From positions 8,871,001 through 8,935,000 of the forward strand of contig OX387199.1 in assembly GCA_947561715.1 (NCBI GenBank): a stretch of 64,000 bases of DNA. Direction: 5' to 3'. The DNA comes from Ascidia mentula (taxonomy: Eukaryota > Chordata > Ascidiacea > Phlebobranchia > Ascidiidae). Shown piece by piece: positions 47,454 to 58,396 of the stretch. A model generated the notes under the pieces. The model ran no database searches. It was given only the letters and a program-made list of their open reading frames with translations, and was not told where the DNA came from. Position 1 is the stretch's first letter, and the number at the start of each line of letters is the position of its first letter. The position numbers and the translations under genes were made by a program.

Positions 47454-48900
47454 CTTCGTAAAGTGTTTGTTCGGTTACGACGGGCGGGATTAAAATTAAA
47501 ACCGAGCAAGTGCAAATTGTTCGCCAAATTCACAAAGTTTTTGGGCCAATGCATCTGACAGTGGCGTTAGCTGCGACCCGGCAAAAACGAGCTCGGTTAA
47601 GAAGTGGAAGACCCCGACCCCGATGTCAGTTAAAGAAGTACGTCAGTTCTTGGGCTTTGCGTCATACTATCAAAGATTCATACAGCATTTCGCAACCATT
47701 GCAGACCCCCTAACTGCTCTTATGCGAGATAAAGTGACTTTTGCTTGGACTTCCTAGTGAGGTTTTTAATTTGTTAAAAAAAATTACTTGTCACTGCTCC
47801 TGTGGCTCAGTTATCCTACGCGCACTGATTCATTTATTTTGGACACAGATGCCAGTGGAACAGGTTTAGGTGGCGTGTTGTCGCAGCTCGTCAACGGCGA
47901 AGAACGGGTCATAGCTTAGAACGGGTCAAATCTGAGAGACACTATTGTGCAATGTGTCAGGCTGTAGTACGGACCTAGATGTTGAATAGGTAAAGCGGTT
48001 TGGAGCTATCATCCACGTTCAGTGCTGGTTTATGGTGTTGTGCCTGACACATTGCTAATGATGACGTCGCTGCTGTGCTTCCATGTTGTTGTCACGTGAC
48101 ATGCCTCTGGCTTGTTGCGCGTTGTTGCTGCTGCTGTTTCCCTTCTGCCTGCTCAGTCCTTCATTACCCCGACGCTTTTCTTGCATGCACTCATTGTAGT
48201 ACTGATGATGAACGCAGTTAGTGTTCGAAACGTTTACTAATGAATAACAGCATTTTAGCATTGGCTTTCATTTTCAAAGTTATAAACTCCAAATATTTTG
48301 CACAGAAGAAGACATATAACAAATCAGTTCTACCACAAGAATTTAACGTTGGCCAGTTAGTGTGGTATTACAAAAGTTTGTTCAAAATCCAGAAGTCTTC
48401 GGACCATCCACCAAAGGTAGTACACACTGACCCGCTAAGGAGATTCGAGGCGGAAACCATGCCTAATAACTGGCTACACCCTGGAAGGACGAATCACACT
48501 CCAACTTCGATGAAAATACTGAAGCATCGGACTTAGACGTTTCTCCCCTTGAGAGTGGTGGAACGTCCCTCCGCGGACGGGTGCGACGTTTACCTGCGTA
48601 TTTGCGTGACTATGTGTGTAAAGTGTACAACTTTTTATTACGAGGAAGAAATTATGTTAGTTGGAAAGGGGCTTTGTAGCGATTTTGAGCTTTATTATGG
48701 TTGTGTAGTCATGTGTGTCCGCGTGTCTGGTGATGCATGTCGATGTGTGTCTCGCTGATATTTAAGATCGGCCGGGGCGAGGTTAAATAAAGTGGCGAGC
48801 TGTTGCAAAGAGTGTTTAAGAGCAGTTATCGGCTACACTAACAATTGTCATTTACCAGCTTCGCACAGCAATTGTAAATTCAAGCGTTGGTTGGTTTTAT
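47454..48900 (+). mobile_element. Degenerate Ty3/gypsy pol remnant with possible 3' LTR
   Basis: In order there are a reverse-transcriptase end (FVRLRRAGLKLKPSKCKLF at ~47463-47525), the RT-RNase H connection (VRQFLGFASYYQRF at ~47640), the RNase H motif LDTDASGTGLGGVLSQ at ~47840, and an integrase C-terminal end at ~48330-48660 (FNVGQLVWYYK, then RRLPAYLRDYV). Several stops and frame changes interrupt it, and most of the integrase is missing, replaced by unrelated sequence at about 47960-48300. DNA from about 48655 to 48900, starting TGTTAG, may be LTR. This is an inactive remnant. Confidence 0.75.
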
Positions 48901-49604
48901 ATTTTGTTAAGGTGGCACTTGGTTCCTGATCTACGCCGCAAACCTCATGACGGCTCGCAAACCCTGCCCATCAAGATCAACCCCAAACTACCTATGATGG
49001 ATTGGTTTAGTTGACCTTTTTAGGGCGCTGTGTAGGTGTGCAATTAATAAAACGCGCGTTTAAAACTTCCGTGAAGCATAAAACGTGTTCTCCTCTTCAG
49101 AATTTAGTTGATTTCCATCGCAAATTGATCCCCTTCCACGCTCCATAATGTAAGAGATCAGGATATTTATTGAAGTAAACATATTTACAGAATTCATGAA
49201 ACAAATATTAAAACAATTCGATTCTTAAACACATCTACAAACAAACAAATAATAGTGCATATAATATACATGCTTGCTGAGCAAAAACTTTAGAGTAATC
49301 CAAGCGAAATGCGGCATATACTGCGTAATATGACATTAAATTTGAAATTTACACCGATCGATTGGAAAATATTTTCGTTTAAAGATTAAATAAAGTTACA
49401 GGGGGAGTGGCAAGGGTGAGATCATAAAGTAATGCCATTGGATTATTCGTAACAATTTCAAACCACATATATATATTTAAGCGATTTTTTAATCAGGATT
49501 GAGCCAAAAAATTGCTACAGAAAAGAAGTAATATTGTTTAACTGACATAAAATTGGTAAAACCGTGTCAATTTCCAAATCCGTGTCCACAAAGCCCCAAC
49601 TTCT
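48901..49604. other. Intergenic, nothing recognised
   Basis: AT-rich DNA lies between the gypsy remnant and the end of the caspase copy. No exon was found. Confidence 0.5.
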
Positions 49605-50772
49605 TTATTTGTTGGGCGCGGAAAAAATCACTGGAGCTCTGAGCTGAGATACTATAGAGGGAATTTGTTTCTTTCCGTTATAAATTTGTTCTCCGTGTTT
49701 AGATTCAAACTCATGAGCTACCCTTTTATTGACCAAGGTCAATATCTGTACATAAAGATTGATGATTAAAACAAGAACGTTTTATCTCAAAAACGACTAT
49801 TTTTACTACCTTAACCAAATCCCATTCGTATCCGTACTGAGTGAGGCACTTACACAACGCTTGAATGAAAATTGTTCCTGAATTTTTGTCCCTCCAGGCA
49901 TAAAAATCTAATAAGCATCGTGTTAAGTGACGTTACGCATCATCACAACAGATAATTTAAACACAACTTCATGACTTTAAGAGTTTTAGTAAAATGCAGA
50001 AATAAATGGTTCATGATATATTTCAAGGGTCTCGAACACGCATCTTTATATGTCATCATCATGCATTGATTACGCAGTACATACAGCTGGCAATACAGTT
50101 TTTTTAGGGTAGAAAACTGTGACATTTTTTTATAACATTTTCTAGGTCCGCAATGAAGGTGGCAGCCCAGCAGCTAATTGTTTACTTGGCTATTATTTCT
50201 GTTTAACACACTGACTATGAGGAAGCAAGTACGCATTTTAAAAACGTTTTTTAGTCTATTAAGCTAAAAAGACTTTGATAAGATCAACGAAGCCGGAATA
50301 CGCAACGACAAACTATAAATTAAAACTATATATTAACGCGGCAATGTTGCATGAAATATCACTGCGCTGTCTGATTGTAGTGGAATATGTGAAGGATATT
50401 TTAGATCTCGCCCCGACTGGTCAATAAAAATTGACTGATCCAGCTAGGCTGCAATGCCTGGACAGCAAAGCCTGTTAACTTATAAACATGTTATGTAATA
50501 TTTTCGGACGCTCGTAGGGCCCCGACTTACTTTGAAAGTTTTCTTTAGGCCATCGAAGTAGTTTGAGTGAAAGACTTTTGATATATTTATATGATGATTA
50601 AAACTTATAATTCGTAACCTTTGGATTGAAGAATACCTGATGAAGTTGCATGGGCAAAAGGAAATCCGCGGCAACTGGAATAGAAACATTTGCGGGCTTT
50701 GTATCCATGAAAGAACCAGAATCAGCGCTGTGATCTTTTACACCCGAGTCCAATTTATCCCCTCTACAGGCC
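49605..50772 (-). pseudogene. 5'-truncated caspase copy with a frameshift
   Basis: Three exons match the last three of the caspase at 38896-40789. ~50772-50645 has QACRGDKLDSG and IPVAADF. ~49910-49811 has FYAWR and GTIFIQALC. 49749-49605 has LTLVNKRVAHEFES and GKKQIPSIVSQLR, ending in a stop. In the first of these one T is missing after the codons for DFL, which shifts the frame out of the HAT pocket segment. No large-subunit exon (histidine motif) exists upstream, where the DNA runs into a gypsy integrase remnant instead. The copy therefore lacks half the enzyme and is not functional as read. Confidence 0.85.
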
Positions 50773-50917
50773 TGAATATAAAATGCCATTTCTTCGGATT
50801 TGCAAATGGTTGCGTTTGAAATTGTGTTTTAAAGTACAACCAAAAGCACAATTTTGTTGTAAGAGCGTTATTTTTAATAAAATTTAATAAGACAGCAAAT
50901 TCGCAACATGACTTTAG

Positions 50918-51113
50918 GAACTGCGAACGATGCACCGTAAACTTGTTCGGCCGACGAAGATTGCAAATCTTGTTTGGGGATTGTTCTGATGCTCAGAAGC
51001 GTCCACTGTAAATTGTCAAACAAGTCAGACATTAACATTGTCATATGAACGTTTTTGAAATGTTTGTTGAATCTTCCCGCCTGGCCATCAGCCTTTGGAT
51101 TAAAAGTCGTGGT
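50918..51113 (-). mobile_element. Ty3/gypsy integrase core remnant
   Basis: On the minus strand the frame reads TTFNPKADGQAGRFNKHFK, then LLSIRTIPKQDLQSSSAEQVYG. This is the conserved end of the integrase catalytic core (the PxxNGxxER and IRTxxKxDLxxSxAExVYG regions). It sits between the truncated caspase and NQPGN fragment E. It marks the rearrangement point that removed the caspase's first half. Only ~60 residues are left. Confidence 0.75.
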
Positions 51114-51817
51114 TAGCAGTCGTTCTTCGGGAACCAGTAGAACTCAACACGTCATAGCCAGGTAGACTCCTATAACGTGACACTTTAGTAGGCTACTTCG
51201 AAACAAAGCACTTTTTTATCGCTTGTGAAATCGTTAAAAATCCTCACAGTCAGCTCAAAGAAAACATTTACACAAACAACACAGCAAACATTAAGAGTTA
51301 TGTTTTGTGCTTGTTGTACGTTGCGTGCCGTTCTGACCTATATTGTCCCCCTTAAGCGTGATTCAGGTAGTTTGCAATTTGCTGTTGGTAAAACGTGCAT
51401 TGTATTTCGATATACGCTAAACAATGCAAATTGAAAATATAAATCAGTTCATCAACATTTGTGTGGTAACGTTTTATTTTACTTGCTGAAAAACGTCATC
51501 CGGGACAAGAAAGCGCAAATAAGAAAATGCAAAGTCAAGAAAATCCTTTGCATTGTGTTCATCCCATGTAAAGCAATTAACCCAGGACGGTATTCTTTTC
51601 AATTCATTGGTTCCGAGAATACTAAATCCGCGGGCTTTTGACAACAGTTCATATTGTTCAACCAACCGTCAAACCTCATATCGCCACGAAGCGACGAAAC
51701 CAGAGTTTCGGGGAAATTACCGACTTGGAAAGCATTGTATCACAGTGGTTAATTATAAACCGTGCGAATAAATTCCAAATCAGTAAGGACAACTTCTAGT
51801 CACGTTTATGAACGTGC
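51114..51817 (+). pseudogene. NQPGN-family 3' fragment, copy E (duplicate of the gene C end)
   Basis: The fragment begins at the last ~45 bp of exon 1 (ending GCCAG|GTAGAC, donor intact), followed by the intron, and an exon 2 equivalent at about 51490-51523 that still encodes a tail ending RKRK-stop. The acceptor has changed from CAG to CTG. The NQPGN domain itself is missing. The whole segment is the second copy of the direct repeat at 36350-37054. Confidence 0.8.
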
Positions 51818-54612
51818 TTCGGGCATGGTCACTTGTTGGAGAATGAAGAAACAAAGCTTTCAGTGCATTGTAATACCACAGCAATGTAACTCAAGTATAC
51901 GGTGTAACTAAAGTGCATGTGACACGGTAGAATAAAACATCTTAATATTTAAACTAAGAAACGTTTTTATTTTAAAACATTATTGGCGATGACCTCTGTT
52001 TCGATCTATTATGTCTTACTTAGTAATGTAATAATAAAACAGTTACTGGGACAGGGTGTTCTTGCTGTTGCAGCATTTATGATCGCTAACGTGATACATG
52101 AACTTTTCAAAAAAGGGCATAGACAAACCGTCAAGTTAGCATTGTCGTTTTGTCCACTTACAGCAAAATATACAAGAAGGTTAATTGAATTTTGAGTCTG
52201 GCAAAGACTGCCGAAAAAAAGACCAAATTAGCTGATTGTGCAACACTACACTCTTATTCTGTCATAGTACCATTTTTTATCCGACAGTGGCGTTGCCTGC
52301 AAGTTTGCGCCATAAATGATTTATTTAATTTGCAACAATCAACCACTAATGTATTTTTGGCAATATAGTTGAAACTAAAAGGCTTTATATATAGTTGAAA
52401 CTAAAAAGGCTTTATACTCAGCTACCACAGATACGGTATCGATCGACAGCCTACCAGGGTGGCTTGGTTCACCGATCCGGTGTTGTTTATTGTTTTTTCA
52501 TCAGTAGAAATATTGGAATTATCAAATTAAAGTCAACACAAAGGTAAGGTTAAAGTTATGACATCACACCCAAATTGACGTCATGGTCTTTGGTTTGTAA
52601 CGTCAGAGTGACATATTTTTGTGTGATGTAAAACCTTGAACTGTCCATTGAGGTAACGTAATCCGTGGATTCCCTAATGTTTGAAACTATTCGATATTTG
52701 TAATATAAGGCGCCTTCTCCTATGAAAGAATTCCCACTGGTGAACAAAATGTAGGCTACATTTCAACATAACTCCATTGTACAGAGAATCAAGAGCCCCC
52801 TGTTTACATGGACGTCTAAATCGGGTTCGCGGCACGTTTCGTACCAGCTTCCCGTCATTATCGGAAAATGCGTCACGCATTACAGCCCAAGCTTAATAAG
52901 GTTGGGTTCGAAAACTAGTTCGCTTCTTTTTTGCCTATCAGCTGATCAAAAAATATGGCGGAAAGTCAGGGTTTGTTAGGTTCCCATCACGAATTTGAGT
53001 TCAATATAAGTAAAAATTGGCTGCGACTTAGACTTTTGGAATGAATCACCAGAAGACAATTGACTGCAAAAGAATGCTGATGCTATGATAGAAAGACTGT
53101 TTTTCTTAAGTGTGTGTTGTTGCTACTTTTTTCACTTCTTACCTCTAGCAAACATACAAAATAATTAAAATACCGTTTTTTTGAATTTGCTTTTTATTAA
53201 CTATCATGTATGTTCAAAAGCCAACAAAAATGAGTAGATAAAAAGTATTAAACAAATCTCTTGGTGATAAATTGCAGTAAAGCACCACAACCAGCTTTTA
53301 GTTACTTATAACACAGACATGTAGGAATGCGCAAGTAATGTACTTTTGATCATTGAATAAGTTGGGTCTGATTCACGCATAAATTAGTTTTTTCCTCACA
53401 AACAAGCATACTTTGTTTATTCTGAAATTAACAAATGACCTGATGCAAAACAGAAACAAATGTTTAACTACAGATCTGGAAAGGTGCAGACATTCCAAGC
53501 AAATAATTACCTTTGCCTACGAAAAGGCACCCAAATCTTCGTCTTAGATAATGCTATACACCAGGATGTAACAAACGCAAAACCCTTTTTTCAACCGGCG
53601 TCGTTTTTATTGAATATGAACTAGAACAGTCATTTCACTTAAAACCCCATTATGCAAAAACATCAGAGCAAGTAAATTGAAGACCGAAGCTCGCTCGTTA
53701 TGGTTTGTTTGTTTTTCATAGTTCAACGGCGCAAGCTTGCTCGCAAACCATTTCATGTGAACAGGACTATAGTGTCTGTATAGTCTGTTTTTTATATGCC
53801 ATATCTGGCTCTGGACAAAGTTATGCAAAAATTCTGCTTTTTTTGCATAATTGATTGAATGCATGTTTATATAAACACCGGTAGTTTGCAAACAATACTG
53901 TTGCATAACAACAAATATTTGCAGTTCTCCACATCTTTTTGTCTCTTGCTCATTAGAGAGACGTTGGGCGTAGATTTTTTGTATTATTATGTACCCAACG
54001 ACAGATATTTCAGAGTTTCCAGATAAGTCACACGAATAAACGAGATTTTGAGAAATATTTAGAAGCTTTTAGAATGTTTTGAATGAAGACAAGTGAAAAG
54101 GAAAAGACCACGAATATGGCTGCGTTGAGACTAAAACGTACTAGTAATTCATGCATTTTCAATGCTGGCTTTGGTGAAATATGTATAGTGGCATTGAAAA
54201 ATAAACGATTACCTGAAACGTAATTTTTCAGTTAAACCAATTTTTAAACGAACTTCCATTGTGGCATATATACATAACCAAAAATGAAGCCACAACTTCA
54301 AACGATAGGTAAGGTCTGATGTGGTATGTACATTGGCCTTCGTCAATTAAACATTGAGCGTGCGCAAAACATATTATTTCATTTGAGTATGAACTGCAAC
54401 TGCATTGGACAACAAGATCACACGTATCCGAAAATTTGTGTTAATGTTCTTCGTTTTGGCAATTCTAACTTAAAAATGAATTAAAATAACGTCGTTGTTT
54501 TCTGTTAAATGCTAAGCGTTAAATGCTTTTCACAAAAATCCAAAATACAACATTTTTCATGAAGGCGAACTCACTGCAATAAAACAAGTAATTAAGTGAC
54601 GATCGAATCAAA
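51818..54612. other. Intergenic, nothing recognised
   Basis: About 2.8 kb of AT-rich DNA holds no recognisable exon. A short duplication containing GGCTTTATATATAGTTGAAA lies at about 52380-52430. A ~37-bp string shared with 42150-42186 occurs at about 52722-52762. The minus-strand frame 53906-53607 (99 codons) has no family motif. Confidence 0.5.
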
Positions 54613-55287
54613 CTACTTTCTTCTTCCTCCTCCAAGTCCACTTGATCCACATTTTCCTCTGCCTTTTTCTCCACTTCCGGATTGATAGTTGTTCACACTG
54701 GCTTTCCTGAAATACAGGTTCATGTTTTTTAGATGACACTGAAAAATGTAAGTTCTACATTGAATTTTGTATTTGATGATTCCAGCTTACCGAATATTAT
54801 CATATGTTTCATGTCGTTTTTCAGGAAAACTAGTAAACATGCCGGTGGCTTTACGTGGGTTTCCCTGTTCGTTTGCCATACGTATTCCCAGTTTCACATC
54901 TTCTCTTGTGAGATGGTCTCTTTCCTGTGGAACTCTTCGAGCTCCCTCGAAAGTTTGCAAAAACAAAGCCTTTCCCGACTTAGTTTTTGGGTTGAAACTT
55001 TCATTAAGAGGCTGATTTTGAAAATTATCAGCTCTTCTCGGAAAGTTTTTGTCCATCGATCGTTCGAGGTCATTCCAGCAGGGCGTTTCATCACCAAATT
55101 TCACAAATCCATTTCCCGGTTGACTCGATGTTGGGTTTGCAGTAATTCGAGTGGCTTCGCGTCCATTCATCTCGAACACGTGCACTTTACCTGTTTTCCA
55201 CTCGTTCGGGTTAATTGTAAGATTCCCCATATAATCACCAAGCTCGTTTCCACTCTTGTCACCAACTTCGTGTCTTCGTACAGACAT
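54613..55287 (-). CDS. NQPGN-family protein, copy B (2 exons, 196 aa)
   Basis: Exon 1 (55287-54791) ends at ATTCG|GTAAGC in phase 2. An 84-bp intron is followed by TTTCAG and exon 2 (54706-54613). Joined, it gives 196 residues. The domain carries SSQPGNGFVKFGDE, DLERSMDKNFPRRA, FLQTFEGARR and GIRMANEQGNPRKA. These blocks are shared with gene A and, more distantly, gene C. The tail is short, SGEKGRGK then GLGGGRRK-stop, the unexpanded form of A's glycine/arginine tail. It is basic and has no signal peptide or membrane helix. The identical intron place and phase in A, B and C shows common descent. Function unknown. Its position next to caspases suggests, but does not show, a link to cell death or defence. 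Confidence 0.8.
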
Positions 55288-55611
55288 TTCCGAAATGTTT
55301 TCTTACTATTACCCTAAGAAGTCTAAGAAAAACATTTACTTGAAACATTACACGAGGCAATTTCGCGAAAAGAGTACAGCAGCTTTCTAAGTGAAAATTG
55401 ACGCGAAAATACACAATTGATCGAACGTCACAACCGACCTTTTCACATGCAATAAAACCCTTCGGAAGAAGCAATAAGCAACCTTATCACGTCGTGTGTT
55501 TTGTCTTAGTTACGATCGCTTATTTCGCATTTGCTGCTCTGAGCAGTAAGAAACTAAAACAGACTGAAGGCAACAACTTGGAAAGGCACGCAGCGAGATC
55601 AGCGAAAGCAA

Positions 55612-55702
55612 TGTGACGCAATTCCATGAATGCTGACGCACTTCCATGAATGCTTGGCGCACTTCCATGAATGCTGATGCACTTCCATGAATGCTTGGCG
55701 CA
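55612..55702 (+). repeat. ~22-bp minisatellite inside the LTR-like repeat
   Basis: Four units of the type CGCACTTCCATGAATGCTGA lie head to tail. The downstream copy has a similar array at about 61052-61141, with different substitutions and unit order, so the array changes faster than the rest of the repeat. Confidence 0.8.
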
Positions 55703-56819
55703 AACAGCGAACGGCAACTTCATGCAAAGGACATGGGAGGTTAAGATAAGGACGGATACAATCAAACTCAATAGGTCGGAAATTTGTAAAACTAAGTGGT
55801 TGACCAATACATACATCGAAACCAATGTGTCGTTCTTTTGTTGAACTTCTGCACGCCAACATTTGGTGATATTATTGTTGTATTTGCATGATCAAAATTC
55901 TCTTACAAGCTCGGCTTATTTGAGCTGATGCCAAATACATTTTTATAAAATTATACGGATTGTGTCTGCATGTGATTTCAAAGGTAAGCTATCTATTTTT
56001 ATACTACTCTATAGCCTACTACTTTTTATTCTAAACTGTAAATATACTGTGGGTGAAACAGTTACGATATGCTCAGTCAAATCAGCGCGGACTGACAACT
56101 TTCCATTTACTGCATAACTGTAATCACGATGCTGCATTGTTTACCCAACTTGCGGTCAAGGCTGTAGAACCAAATAGGCTTAAACACTTTCGCTGTGGGT
56201 CTCATTCCTGCAGACGCACAACTACGCAGCATACAGCTGACGTTTTAATACATATATATACAAATATATGGAGCCAATAACATGAATTCTGAGAGCTGCA
56301 GATGGCCACTTTTTCGACCTACAAAATCTCATCATTGCAGCTTGATGTAACTATTGTGGATGGCCTTACCGGCTAAACGGTCAAAACAGTAGCTATTTGT
56401 CTGAAGCTCACAGAATACATATTTCGCACTTCGCTATACTGCGTCCGATCGTACATATATATAATAACGGGCAGATAGTGTGCACGCGGTCATCGCGCTA
56501 TTAGCTGGCGAGCGTTCAAGCGTATCGAGACGGTGGGAAAAGAAAACAGTTTTGTGGCTGTGTATCACTCCAAAAGTAAACTGGTTTCAAGACACAGGGT
56601 TTGTCAACTCGCCCGTGTATCCCTGGCATTTTTTTTACTTTTTGGACACCTATATTGCCTATTAAAACTTAGAAGACTTTTTCGGTGGTGTTTCCAAGCA
56701 AAATGAACTTCATCTTATTATTATTGTTTGGGAAAGTTCTGTGGACGCCTCAAGAACCTCTTGTTAAGGAACCTTACTACATAAGGACTGCTGAGCGGTA
56801 ACTTCTAGGTGGTTGGCTT

Positions 56820-56926
56820 GTAACATACGTCACGGAAACCAGTGTTTGTATTGCGTAATGTTTTGCGTGTGTAACATACGTCACAGAAACCAGTGCTTGT
56901 ATTGCGTAATGTTTTGCGCGCAGCTT
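56820..56926 (+). repeat. Two ~50-bp tandem units inside the LTR-like repeat
   Basis: TAACATACGTCACGGAAACC and the following ~30 bp are repeated once with small changes. The same pair is at about 62250-62346 in the downstream copy, so it predates the duplication of the long repeat. Confidence 0.8.
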
Positions 56927-57231
56927 TGCACATGTACTGCATAATCCCACAATGTGACCCAAATGATTGAGCCATCGAATATTCTCGAGTAAAGTGATTC
57001 ATTCAACATCCTGTTTACCACATAAAATGTCCTCCTATGCTTATGTCACATCACACCTATGTTCTTGTATTATATTACTTCAAGCGCCTCATGATATCAC
57101 GTGACATTATTGACCAATCAGCTCTCATAATGGAGAGCGTTAAAAAGCCCAGGTTAGACCGGTAAATCCATTCTAATTTATTCTATTTAATTCTACTTGA
57201 TTCTATTTGCTGGCATCCTAACAACGTTGTA

Positions 57232-57705
57232 TTGAAAGTTGTAATGTACCGTCGTAATGAAGAAGATAACAGAAATGAATACAATTATTCGGGAAGAGAT
57301 CTTGGTTCTGGGTGCTTTATAGAACGGGGCAGAAGCAGGTTTAACCATCAAAGAGACTCAATAACCGCTCAGGCCATCGAGACCCTGTTAAATATCTCTG
57401 AGACCCTTAGAGTTATTTACAATAGTGCCCCGTTTTCGGCAACTCCCTTGAGATCAGAGAGAAGAAGCAGACGTGTTTCACCAGCCAGTACACCAAGATA
57501 CCCGGCAAACCGACGACGCAGCCCGTACAACTCCAGGCGACCAGCACGCCAAACTAGAAGCCCAGGTGACAATCTGTCTCCAACTTCTCAAATATTTTTT
57601 GACCAGGAACTCCAGCTCTATTCCCGGCCGCGCAACCACTCAAACTTGGCCCCCCTCTTGGCAAGCTCACTTAGGCGCCGAAGACAATCATTTGGAAGCA
57701 AATAA
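57232..57705 (+). CDS. Arg-rich open frame at the start of the retroelement interior (157 aa), unrecognised
   Basis: The frame starts in the LTR-like repeat and continues into the interior. The N-terminal ~60 residues are polar (MYRRNEEDNRNEYNYSG) and the rest is rich in Arg, Ser and Pro. A second frame overlaps it from 57473 to 57871, so the reading frame may switch. The downstream repeat holds only the first ~59 codons before GC-rich DNA replaces the rest. I do not recognise a domain. The basic composition could suit a nucleic-acid-binding leader protein of the element, but it could also be a chance frame. Confidence 0.35.
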   Translation: MKVVMYRRNEEDNRNEYNYSGRDLGSGCFIERGRSRFNHQRDSITAQAIETLLNISETLRVIYNSAPFSATPLRSERRSRRVSPASTPRYPANRRRSPYNSRRPARQTRSPGDNLSPTSQIFFDQELQLYSRPRNHSNLAPLLASSLRRRRQSFGSK

Positions 57706-57871
57706 CCTTCTACACCTCCCCCACCCAACATCAGAACCAAATCACGTTCACCACTTGGACCAGCGGACTCGTTTCCACAACAAGGAAGACGCCCCACTCA
57801 ACATCTTGGAACCCAACAGCACAGCGAAGGAGATCGGAACAACCCCAGCAATTCTGCCCAACGAGAGGTAG

Positions 57872-58396
57872 AATACCTTCGACAATAACAAAAACGAATA
57901 ATTCCAAAACTATAATCGCTCGCACACGCATTTAATTGTTTATTGATAACCGACTTTTTATTGCATGATCATTTTTTTCAATGTGCATATTGTGTTTTAC
58001 CCTTTAAAAGCCTAATAGCTCCCATAAGACCTAGGTCGCTAGGGAAATTTTTATAAACTTACATAGTTTAGCGCCAATTGTTTGTCCGGCATAACGGCTT
58101 GTCACTACCAATAGGAAACCATAATAATTACAGACTGCTAACGCAAAAGCCTGTTGTTTTTGGCAATTACAAATTAATGCAAACGCCTGTTGTTTCGGCA
58201 TTTGCAACCCATTTTCCCCAAGCCAGCATATTGCTCCAGTCGCCATTTTTTTATCAACCTTTGTGTTGGGTTTGAACCCAACAAACTTGTAACAACCACG
58301 TTGAGTAAATTCATAAAGGAAGCCACTTTTTCGCCCGTAAGTAAGCGCACACGCAGTAAAACAGTAATCCCATTATCCCCAAGCCAAACCGTCGCC
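57872..58396. other. Retroelement interior before gag, nothing recognised
   Basis: No domain is visible. A short imperfect repeat around CGCAAAAGCCTGTTGTTT recurs within 50 bp at about 58140-58195. No clear tRNA primer-binding site was found next to the repeat boundary at 57410. Confidence 0.45.

Larger units (their letters stand above)
55529..57410 (+). mobile_element. LTR-like long direct repeat, upstream copy (1.88 kb)
   Basis: It matches 60971-62839 nearly base for base, with only scattered substitutions and a few small indels. Together they flank a 3.56-kb interior with gag- and envelope-like remains, as expected for LTRs. The ends are not canonical TG..CA, and I see no target duplication, because the right copy stops where a GC-rich sequence begins. 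It could also be a tandem duplication that includes the start of an internal ORF (57232). An older copy is at 42268-43850. Confidence 0.75.

Noticed and set aside
54733-55317. 194-codon plus-strand open frame
   Set aside because: It lies antisense to NQPGN gene B exon 1, which has clear homologues. The plus frame has none.
57180-57225. ATTCTATTT strings reminiscent of an ascidian spliced leader
   Set aside because: Only a 9-base match within an ATTCTA-rich repeat in the LTR-like sequence, with no donor at the right place.
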